From positions 1 to 25,086 of IMG/VR virus record IMGVR_UViG_3300042569_001655: 25,086 nt of DNA; one strand, 5' to 3'. The stretch's first letter is position 1, and each line of letters starts with the position of its first letter. The position numbers were made by a program, and so were the translations under genes. The stretch comes from a virus. This document shows positions 18,896 through 25,086 of this stretch, one piece after another. Under the pieces are notes generated by a model that searched no databases, was not told where the DNA came from, and saw nothing but the letters and a program-made list of their open reading frames with translations.

Positions 18896-20080
18896 TTAAA
18901 ATTTAAAATGATTGTTGATACCTGAGCTTTCAAAGTCAGCTTCGCCCAGGTAATAAAAGGGTGATAAAAACCCCACAAAGCCAACTGCTTGCCCCATTTC
19001 TCTGTTGAAGTACTTGCTGTCAATAGTTTTTACTAGATGTGCAAGACCCGCTTGCCATTTGGCATACTGTGCAGTTTCTTTAAAGTTGGTATAAAACCAA
19101 TGATCCATCTCGTTGTAAAAACTGTTGGTTGGTTTACTGGTCTGGAATGTTTCTTGATTGTACTGTGGGTAGATTAACGGCTTGATCAAGTGCTCGTATG
19201 TTGTTCGATGGGTGTAGCTGTAGTTTGGCCAACGGCACACATACTGCATGTGTTTGTTGTGCTCTAGCATAAACCAGTTCTTGACCATGTGGCATTGTTT
19301 GATAAACATCTCTGGCAAGTCAGGCGTCCAATAAAAATATTCGTTGGTCATGTTGGTATAATCACCAAAATCACCCATGCTATGATTGGCCATAACATCA
19401 ATAAAGTAAGCGTACCACTTTTTGTCCTTGATGCATAGCTTGGGCTTGTCTACCCCGTACAAGATGCAAATGCGTTGACCAGTGTCTGCTAGCTTTTTGT
19501 GACCTACATAGCCTGTAGCTGAGTGCTTGAACGCATGTCCAGGTTGGAAATAATCTTTAGTTTTCATAACCCAAGATTCATCATACACTTGAGTTAACAT
19601 GTTTTCACTGTAGTCGTGCATGGTAATTTTTGTGCGAGGTGAAGCAGTGGTCAACCAGTTCAGCACAGGATATGCCGCATAACGTGCTTCGCTTAGAGTG
19701 TTCTCAGGTTTGCAGTTAAACGGATCGTCGCTAACATCTTTCTCACCAGTCTTGGGATATCGAAAAACAACCTCATCAAGGTGTATTCCGTTGTTGATAA
19801 AGCTATACAATGCTGTAGTCGAATCTCCCCCACCAGAAAATTCTAAACGAATGTAATCGTACTTGTCCCGTAATTGTTGCGCACGAATTCGATACAGGTC
19901 TAGGATATTGATATTGGGTTCAACTAGCCAATTTTCGGCACCAAATATTTCGTTGCTGAAATTCCATTCGGGAAACTGATTGGTTTCTGTTGCCTTGGTC
20001 AGTGCCATGGGCTTGCTAAAAAACTTTTCAGTTCCTACAGTGTAGTACCCCAACTTGGGGTTTTGTTCAATCTTGATCAT
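18896..20080 (-). CDS. PP-loop ATPase-like protein 2 (394 aa)
   Basis: The P-loop of N-type ATP pyrophosphatases is at residues 82-87: IRLEFSGGGDSTTALY. Enzymes of this fold (asparagine synthetase C-terminal domain, tRNA thiolases, NAD synthetase) activate a carboxyl or carbonyl by adenylation. The N-terminus (LGYYTVGTEKFFSKPMALTK) matches the other PP-loop protein of the operon (GFYTVGPRKTYSKLEAIEHS), so the two are paralogues. The C-terminal 250 residues are rich in Tyr and Trp and are not recognised. ATGA overlap couples it to the halogenase-like gene. Confidence 0.72.
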   Translation of the reverse strand: MIKIEQNPKLGYYTVGTEKFFSKPMALTKATETNQFPEWNFSNEIFGAENWLVEPNINILDLYRIRAQQLRDKYDYIRLEFSGGGDSTTALYSFINNGIHLDEVVFRYPKTGEKDVSDDPFNCKPENTLSEARYAAYPVLNWLTTASPRTKITMHDYSENMLTQVYDESWVMKTKDYFQPGHAFKHSATGYVGHKKLADTGQRICILYGVDKPKLCIKDKKWYAYFIDVMANHSMGDFGDYTNMTNEYFYWTPDLPEMFIKQCHMVKNWFMLEHNKHMQYVCRWPNYSYTHRTTYEHLIKPLIYPQYNQETFQTSKPTNSFYNEMDHWFYTNFKETAQYAKWQAGLAHLVKTIDSKYFNREMGQAVGFVGFLSPFYYLGEADFESSGINNHFKF

Positions 20081-21690
20081 TGTGAGGTTCCAAAAAAGTT
20101 GTTGTACCAGTTGTTGGCTGACTGTGCATGCTTGGCTTGTATTTTATTTTTGCTGTTAAAGTAGTCAAAAAAGTTTATGGCCAGTTGTTCAGTTTCGTTG
20201 TCAATGTCTATTTGCCAGGGCAGATCTATGCCATAGTACATGGCCATGTTTGCTAAAGGACCTTGATACCAAAAGTGCTGAAGTTTATCATTATAGTGTC
20301 GTCTTGATTCAGACACAACAGTGTCCTGCAGCCATTCCTTGATGCAAAGCTCTTGACCAACAGAATTCATCAATTGCCAGTATGGAGTATCGTTTTTTGG
20401 CGCTAGATACATACCAACTTGAATACGTTTCAGCACGTCATTATTGATGTTGTTAACAAACTGATTGTACGAATCTTTCCAGTCAAACGTTCGATCATGA
20501 TCCTGCTTGATGTAATCAACCAATTGATTAATAAAAGCCAACTGAGTTGAAAATCCATTGGCGTCATATACGTCAGTAAACCCGCTGGAGATACCCAGCG
20601 TCACACAATTAGCCACAAATGTTTGTTCAAAGAATCCGGCCTGCCAAGATATTTTTCTTTTGATTGCACCCTTCATCCACGGGAACCGCTGATCAAACTC
20701 GTCAATCAACTGCTGTTCATCAGTAGTAAAGTTTTTGTTGTACACATAACCATTGCCACTGCGCCCTGGTTGTGGCAGACCAAACACCCATCCTTGACTC
20801 ATGGCATAATGTCTGGACACACAATCTGATGGATTTTCTAGATCATGACGATTTGGTCCCTGCCCAACTATTGCGGCATTGTTAATAGTATCTTCAACCG
20901 GACGCCAACGAAACGGTACAAACTGCGAAAACAATCTCTTGAACCCGGTACAGTCAACAAACAGATCTGCATGCACCTGTGAATCGTCTTCACCTACTAG
21001 GTGAGTAACTCTGGTCCCATCAAACACCACATTCTTAATTCGCAGAGCTTGAACTTTGACTCCGCAAGGAATGCCCACGCTTTCGTGAATTACGTCTTTG
21101 ACATAATCAGCATTGAAATGAAAACTTGAAACCAATCGCTTCTGTGGCAGATGCTGTTTGTTCATGATTGTTTTGTAATAGCTATACCAATAGCTTTCGC
21201 TTAGGTCGCCAGCCCTGTTTTCATTTTTACGCAGTCCTTTGTTGTATAGGTGTAACCATACGTCCCACAATGTGTATTTGTCATCTTCGGCACCCGATGC
21301 TGGACCCAGAGGTTTTGTTCTATGCCCATAGGTGTCTGTTATAGATTGTGTAATTATCTTGGCACTAGGATTCCACTGGAATCCAGAGACCATGGGTGTC
21401 TCGGTGCCATCAAATCCAAAAAATGCCACACCATACTTGTAGCTAGAATTTGATTTTTTCATCCAGTCATAAGAGCTCTCGTCATCAATGCCAAACAGTT
21501 TGCGCATAACATCACGACAGTTAAACGCAATGCTTTCTCCGACACCGATGTAAGGAGTGTTGGGATCATGTACAATAGTCACATCAGTTCCTGGACAATT
21601 TCTTTTTATGGCGGCGGCTGCAAAATATCCAGCGGCTCCGGCGCCCACAATCACAACTTTGAGTGGCTTGGCTTCAGCATTTTTTATCAT
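20077..21690 (-). CDS. Flavin-dependent tryptophan-halogenase-like protein (537 aa)
   Basis: The FAD-binding motif VVIVGAGAAGYFAAAAI is at residues 12-28. VGESIAFNCRDVM around 50-62 corresponds to the family's GEAT segment, and Lys85 in SSYKYGVAF sits where the catalytic lysine of PrnA/RebH lies. DCTGFKRLF near 246-254 is also typical. The family hallmark WxWxIP is altered to GWVFGLP at 300-306, with Phe for the second Trp. Tryptophan halogenases use FADH2, oxygen and halide to chlorinate or brominate aromatic rings; homologues with unknown substrates occur in cyanophages. ATGA overlaps join it to PP-loop genes on both sides. Whether it still halogenates is uncertain, and a flavin reductase is not seen in the window. 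Confidence 0.85.
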   Translation of the reverse strand: MIKNAEAKPLKVVIVGAGAAGYFAAAAIKRNCPGTDVTIVHDPNTPYIGVGESIAFNCRDVMRKLFGIDDESSYDWMKKSNSSYKYGVAFFGFDGTETPMVSGFQWNPSAKIITQSITDTYGHRTKPLGPASGAEDDKYTLWDVWLHLYNKGLRKNENRAGDLSESYWYSYYKTIMNKQHLPQKRLVSSFHFNADYVKDVIHESVGIPCGVKVQALRIKNVVFDGTRVTHLVGEDDSQVHADLFVDCTGFKRLFSQFVPFRWRPVEDTINNAAIVGQGPNRHDLENPSDCVSRHYAMSQGWVFGLPQPGRSGNGYVYNKNFTTDEQQLIDEFDQRFPWMKGAIKRKISWQAGFFEQTFVANCVTLGISSGFTDVYDANGFSTQLAFINQLVDYIKQDHDRTFDWKDSYNQFVNNINNDVLKRIQVGMYLAPKNDTPYWQLMNSVGQELCIKEWLQDTVVSESRRHYNDKLQHFWYQGPLANMAMYYGIDLPWQIDIDNETEQLAINFFDYFNSKNKIQAKHAQSANNWYNNFFGTSQ

Positions 21691-22913
21691 GTTATCCTAT
21701 AAGTGTTTTTTAAATTAACGTAACAGCCGTTGAGTGACTTGGTACCGGCAATTTCGTCCCAGTGCTTGGGTGCAATGGTTTTTACATGATTCCTAAGCCA
21801 CGCAAACCCTCGTGCATAATAATTTTGTCCTAGATCAGGAGACAAACTATTCCATAACCATTCGTCACGTTGTGGCCAACTGGTGCATAATGGTTTTTTA
21901 GCCACAACAGCATCGGGCATCCAATCTTGGTAAATTAACCTGTGCATTCCGCCCATGGTCAAGGTATAAGGTTTGTTGTTGTGGGTAAAATACACCGCTG
22001 CCAATCCTGCTGTGTCGTTAAACGAAAGGTGCAGAGATCTTGAAATTTTGCCTTCAACTACATGTTTACCATCACAGTGGCCTGGGTCAAATTTTTCACA
22101 GTAGTTTTTGATCACATGCGCTTGTTTGCAAGGCAACATTGGAAAATCAGCACCCCAATAAAAGTACTCGTCGTATTCGCCAGGTCGATTCAGCATCTGA
22201 GCATAGCCACTAACGCCGTGATCAAGTCCATCTCTAAAATTAACAAACCAATCTGTGCCTTGCTGTGTTATCATGGGCTTTTCAATTCCCCAAATAAAAC
22301 ACAGGCGTTTACCTTGATTGATGATATTGGCGTAGTCGGGTATGTCCTGTCTAAATTGATGTCTTGACAAAGTAACTGGAGAGAAGTAATTGTTGACTCT
22401 GTAAAAGTGATCCCAGCGAGTGTTGTAATCCTTTAACAGTTTGATTTCCATGTCAGTAATATCAACCAGTCGATGTTTAGTGTTGCGATACACAGGATTG
22501 TTAGCCAGCAACTGCTGGGTGATTGGTATACTAGTCTGTGCTAGCTCTTCATGAAAAAAAGTGGTCTTGTCATCGTGTGCGGCTTTCATGTTGGTGTACT
22601 GCGCAATCTCATCTATAAAGATATTGTTGCGTACAAAGGTCTGCAGGATATTGTGACTGTCAGCACCGCCACTAAACCACAGCACAATGTAATCATACTG
22701 ATCTCTAATTTGCCTAGCACGTTGCTCGTACCAAAAATCTAAACTGCCCGGAGGTTCCTGGGACCAGTCAACGGATTGATAGGTGTCTTGATTGTAGTGC
22801 CATTCTACTGGCAGTTTTGATTGTGCGCTGTGCTCAATTGCTTCTAGTTTGCTGTAGGTTTTACGTGGACCCACAGTGTAGAATCCATATCGATCGCGAT
22901 TGTCTAGAGACAT
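21687..22913 (-). CDS. PP-loop ATPase-like protein 1 (408 aa)
   Basis: I start at ATG 22913, one base after the Bug-protein stop (TGATATG). The longer frame would overlap that gene by 104 nt, and the paralogue downstream begins at the same point in the alignment. SGGADS at residues 81-86 (YIVLWFSGGADSHNILQTF) is the pyrophosphate-binding loop of N-type ATP pyrophosphatases. A string of Trp and Tyr residues follows, shared in part with the downstream paralogue (YFYWGADFPML here, FYWTPDLPEMF there). The substrate is unknown. Together the pair may activate a small molecule or peptide for the halogenase. Confidence 0.72.
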   Translation of the reverse strand: MSLDNRDRYGFYTVGPRKTYSKLEAIEHSAQSKLPVEWHYNQDTYQSVDWSQEPPGSLDFWYEQRARQIRDQYDYIVLWFSGGADSHNILQTFVRNNIFIDEIAQYTNMKAAHDDKTTFFHEELAQTSIPITQQLLANNPVYRNTKHRLVDITDMEIKLLKDYNTRWDHFYRVNNYFSPVTLSRHQFRQDIPDYANIINQGKRLCFIWGIEKPMITQQGTDWFVNFRDGLDHGVSGYAQMLNRPGEYDEYFYWGADFPMLPCKQAHVIKNYCEKFDPGHCDGKHVVEGKISRSLHLSFNDTAGLAAVYFTHNNKPYTLTMGGMHRLIYQDWMPDAVVAKKPLCTSWPQRDEWLWNSLSPDLGQNYYARGFAWLRNHVKTIAPKHWDEIAGTKSLNGCYVNLKNTYRIT

Positions 22914-22914
22914 A

Positions 22915-23823
22915 TCAACGTCGAACGCCTTGGGCGGCTTGTTGCCAGTGCCTATTTTCCTGGGCAAAACGTTTTTCCACTTCGGCAAGACTGAGAACAG
23001 GGGTTGACAAATATGCATTGGCCTGACGTTGTTGTATGCCTGAGTCTGTGGCCAGCACCTCTAGGTCTCGACGATATTGAGCAATATCTGCCTCTGGAGT
23101 AGCGGCAGGCACCAGTAACCAAAGATTGAGCACAAAATTTTCTAGTCCACGCATGCCAAGGCTGGCAAATGTGGGAATGCCTCGATGACTGCGAGTGCCT
23201 GTAATAGCGATTGGAAACAGTTGTCCACCATCAATCCAGCCTTCGCTATCAGCCAAGAATTCACTGGTTAGATCAATGTGTCCGCCTATAGCATCACGTG
23301 TGGCTTCGATGCCTCCAGGATAAAACGCCAACACCAGTTCAGTGTTGGGAAGATGTTGTTGCATGGCAATGGCCATAAGATGCGATATACTGCCCGGAAC
23401 AACCCCAATGGTCAATGTGCGTTGTTGGCGTAGTTCAGCCCAGCTACGATATTTTTTGCTCATTAATACCGGCGCTTGGTCGCCAGCAAACATCATGATA
23501 GGACGGAACTGTTCAACTCGATGCGCTTCAGTTTCTTTAAACAGCAAAGGCCTGATCATAAAACTGCTGGATGCGGCCAGCACTTCTGGACGCTGTGCAT
23601 TGGCCACAGAGTTTGCGGCAATACTACCACCAGCACCTGGCCGGGTTGCAAACACATAGGTGCGTTGTGTCTGTGTTTTGTTGGCCAGTGCAGTGCCTTG
23701 TCGCAACACATTGGCTGTATTGCTACCGGGACTGAATCCCCATACCACTGAAACAGTTTCAGCACTGGCGGTCACTGCCATCACACTCAAAATCAAAGTT
23801 AATAAAAATTTATTCATTGTCAT
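22915..23823 (-). CDS. Bug / TctC-family binding protein heading the halogenase operon (302 aa)
   Basis: The N-terminus MTMNKFLLTLILSVMAVTAS, followed by AE, is a signal peptide. The mature protein has VVWGFSPGSNTAN and TRPGAGGSIAANSVANAQRP, the two loops that surround the carboxylate in Bug/TctC receptors. GGAG lies four bases before ATG 23823 (ten before ATG 23817, an alternative). It overlaps the previous gene by 14 nt and is followed after one base by the first PP-loop gene. This is a periplasmic binding protein in a translationally coupled operon with a halogenase, which I have not seen described. No transport membrane protein is near. Confidence 0.87.
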   Translation of the reverse strand: MTMNKFLLTLILSVMAVTASAETVSVVWGFSPGSNTANVLRQGTALANKTQTQRTYVFATRPGAGGSIAANSVANAQRPEVLAASSSFMIRPLLFKETEAHRVEQFRPIMMFAGDQAPVLMSKKYRSWAELRQQRTLTIGVVPGSISHLMAIAMQQHLPNTELVLAFYPGGIEATRDAIGGHIDLTSEFLADSEGWIDGGQLFPIAITGTRSHRGIPTFASLGMRGLENFVLNLWLLVPAATPEADIAQYRRDLEVLATDSGIQQRQANAYLSTPVLSLAEVEKRFAQENRHWQQAAQGVRR

Positions 23824-24364
23824 TATTCTCCACAGGGATCCACCCCAATTTAAAAAAATCCTCTTGGATCTCGTCAGTGACATGACCTTCGCCCACAAAG
23901 TGTTTGTCATACCACTCAATTCTTGCTCGTTGCTCACTAGTCAACTCCGCATCATCTGTTGCGGCACCACCACGTATGCCCGAACAATACCAGTCCATGT
24001 AGTCGCCTTGTTCACGCATGTCGGCCACAATACCCCCGGCGTAGCGCCACGAGCACGACCAAGTTTGGCCCTTCAACAATGGCCACACTGCGTTGCGTTG
24101 CCAGTCTTGATTGCACAAGGCCGCGTAGATGTTTTGTGCATACTCTTCTCGTGCTTTGGCCTTGGCACAGATCCACTCGGTACTGCGTAGATCGTATTCA
24201 AGATTGTTTTTCTTCCACTCCTCGTCAGCGTCGCGGGCAAGATCATGTGCCTTGGCATCTTCGTACATGTTCAAGTAATCCTGATTGGGCTCCTCGCCAG
24301 TTTCTTCACAGCGTTTGATATAGTTTTCTGCTTGAAAGGTATGACGTTCTTTGCTACGATTCAT
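23810..24364 (-). CDS. Phage-type hypothetical protein (184 aa)
   Basis: The protein is acidic and helical. Its start, MNRSKERHTFQAENYIKRCE, and its middle, KAREEYAQNIYAALCNQDW followed by TWSCSWRYAGGIVADMR, resemble a family of hypothetical proteins found in T4-like and other large phages. This recognition is from memory of the pattern and not from a search. It begins 14 nt after tRNA-Leu(TAA) and runs into the Bug gene, so it links the tRNA unit with the halogenase operon on one transcript. Confidence 0.7.
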   Translation of the reverse strand: MNRSKERHTFQAENYIKRCEETGEEPNQDYLNMYEDAKAHDLARDADEEWKKNNLEYDLRSTEWICAKAKAREEYAQNIYAALCNQDWQRNAVWPLLKGQTWSCSWRYAGGIVADMREQGDYMDWYCSGIRGGAATDDAELTSEQRARIEWYDKHFVGEGHVTDEIQEDFFKLGWIPVENNDNE

Positions 24365-24377
24365 GTGTGTTTTTGTT

Positions 24378-24463
24378 TGGTACCAGAGACGGGACTCGAA
24401 CCCGTATGCCCTTGCGAGCGGCAGATTTTAAGTCTGCTGTGTATACCATTCCACCACTCTGGC
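24378..24463 (-). tRNA. tRNA-Leu(TAA)
   Basis: Acceptor GCCAGAG/CTCTGGT (G1-U72), loop CTTAAAA on CAGA/TCTG, long variable arm with a GCAA tetraloop, T-loop TTCGAGT, A73, CCA encoded. It is a normal type II leucine tRNA, unlike the CAA and TAG isoacceptors. Confidence 0.94.
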
Positions 24464-24472
24464 GAGTGTTTG

Positions 24473-24649
24473 TTAACCGCCTCGGCCGGCTGCTTTGCGA
24501 ACTGGTTTACCTGCGGGTGCTAGCGGAGCAGAACGTTTGGCGGCCTTTTGCTGAGTCTTTGATAACTTTGCATCAGGATGCGCAGAGGCATTCTTTCGAT
24601 CTAGTGCTTGTTTCACTGCTGTGATAAAAGGTACTGGCGTTTTTGACAT
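24473..24649 (-). CDS. Small basic protein (58 aa)
   Basis: GGAG lies six bases before ATG 24649. After MSKTPVPFITAVKQALDRKN, the C-terminal half is a lysine-, alanine- and proline-rich tail (KTQQKAAKRSAPLAPAGKPV, ending RKAAGRGG) like the tails of small nucleoid or DNA-condensing proteins. It lies 13 nt after the previous gene and just before tRNA-Leu. The family is not recognised. Confidence 0.65.
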   Translation of the reverse strand: MSKTPVPFITAVKQALDRKNASAHPDAKLSKTQQKAAKRSAPLAPAGKPVRKAAGRGG

Positions 24650-24662
24650 TGTTGCTCCAAGT

Positions 24663-24896
24663 TTATTTAGCGGTCAGTTGTGCCCAGGCCAACCATTGCT
24701 TAAATGCATTATACACTGTTTCTGCTTCTTTGTCATCCACTGGCACTCGAACTCCACGTACATAGAATCCTTCTGGAGTGACCTTTATCATTTCATCTCC
24801 ATCATTTAATGTCCATGAAATTGTATTGTTATGATACAAGCCTTCGGTACTGCCGCCCATGTCTACCTGTAGTGTCTGCGGTTTGATAGGTGTCAT
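24663..24896 (-). CDS. Hypothetical phage-type protein (77 aa)
   Basis: ATG 24896 has AGGA five bases upstream; the longer frame would enter tRNA-Arg. The protein opens MTPIKPQTLQVDMGGSTEGL and ends with a conserved-looking MIKVTPEGFYVRGVRVPVDD and a helix (AETVYNAFKQWLAWAQ). Such strand-strand-helix proteins are frequent in phage accessory regions without known function. Confidence 0.72.
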   Translation of the reverse strand: MTPIKPQTLQVDMGGSTEGLYHNNTISWTLNDGDEMIKVTPEGFYVRGVRVPVDDKEAETVYNAFKQWLAWAQLTAK

Positions 24897-24905
24897 GCTA
24901 GTCCT

Positions 24906-24980
24906 TGGTCCGGCGTGCAAGAATCGAACTCACATTCAAGAGGTAGAAGCTCTTTGTATTATCCATTATACTAACGCCAG
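24906..24980 (-). tRNA. tRNA-Arg(TCT)
   Basis: Acceptor CTGGCGT/ACGCCGG, loop CTTCTAC on AAGAG/CTCTT, T-loop TTCGATT, CCA encoded. Confidence 0.92.
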
Positions 24981-24982
24981 GT

Positions 24983-25057
24983 TGGTGGGACCACTTGGAA
25001 TTGAACCAAGACTCAATCGATTATGAGTCGACTGCTTTACCATTAAGCTATGATCCC
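24983..25057 (-). tRNA. tRNA with CAT anticodon (Ile2-like or Met)
   Basis: Acceptor GGGATCA/TGGTCCC, loop CTCATAA on GTCGA/TCGAT, T-loop TTCAATT, A73, CCA encoded. The anticodon arm resembles E. coli tRNA-Ile2, which needs lysidine at C34 to read AUA. Confidence 0.88.
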
Positions 25058-25066
25058 AATGATTGT

Positions 25067-25072
25067 ATTATA
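25067..25072 (-). promoter_or_regulatory. -10 box of a promoter at the window edge
   Basis: TATAAT with the TGC extension seen at most promoters here, ten bases before tRNA(CAT). The expected -35 box would start at 25090, just outside the window. Its transcript probably reaches through the halogenase operon. Confidence 0.65.
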
Positions 25073-25086
25073 GCAGGAAAATTATT

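Noticed and set aside
1-25086. CRISPR array, insertion sequence or restriction-modification genes
   Set aside because: No regularly spaced repeats, transposase, integrase, methylase or endonuclease motif was found.

Overview
The window looks like part of a large tailed-phage genome, or a phage-derived element with the same habits. Genes are small, almost all on the minus strand, and packed with ATGA, TAATG or 1-nt junctions. There are many short phage-type proteins and a 30-gene tRNA array whose genes all encode CCA and together cover all 20 amino acids. No structural, replication or packaging gene falls inside the window, so the phage assignment is inference. Two Bug-type binding proteins and a tmRNA tag ending in ANDEQFALAA point towards a betaproteobacterial host. 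Promoters are uniform sigma70 type (TTGACC/A, exactly 17 bp, TATAAT-like, often TGCTATAAT), so the host polymerase probably reads the region.

Layout along the minus strand, read from high to low coordinates. 25.1-18.9 kb: two tRNAs, small phage proteins, tRNA-Leu(TAA), then a tightly coupled run of Bug binding protein, PP-loop protein, flavin-dependent tryptophan-halogenase-like protein and a second PP-loop protein. 18.7-17.4 kb: a DctP-like binding protein without a signal peptide, with a consensus promoter in its 3' end that drives a circularly permuted two-piece tmRNA. 17.4-11.3 kb: the tRNA array, split into several transcription units, interleaved with small genes and with at least five stretches of folded non-coding RNA. 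Two tiny-ORF cassettes (28 and 44 codons, both starting MK(Q/T)TF) have the geometry of attenuators in front of tRNA genes.

11.2-7.5 kb: AhpC, class II aldolase and AhpD form one operon; a zinc-knuckle protein, RNA polymerase omega (RpoZ) and S-adenosylhomocysteinase form the next. 7.5-4.9 kb: a cysteine phosphatase, a P-loop kinase, a metallophosphoesterase and another Bug protein form an operon closed by a terminator. 4.9-0 kb: small proteins, a MoxR-type AAA+ ATPase, and a metallopeptidase-like/VWA protein followed by four overlapping small genes.

Together the genes suggest support for translation (tRNAs, tmRNA), transcription (omega), redox defence (AhpC/AhpD), the methyl cycle (AhcY) and nucleic acid end processing, plus an uncharacterised SBP / PP-loop / halogenase module. 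That module and the structured RNA inside the tRNA array are the best candidates for something undescribed.
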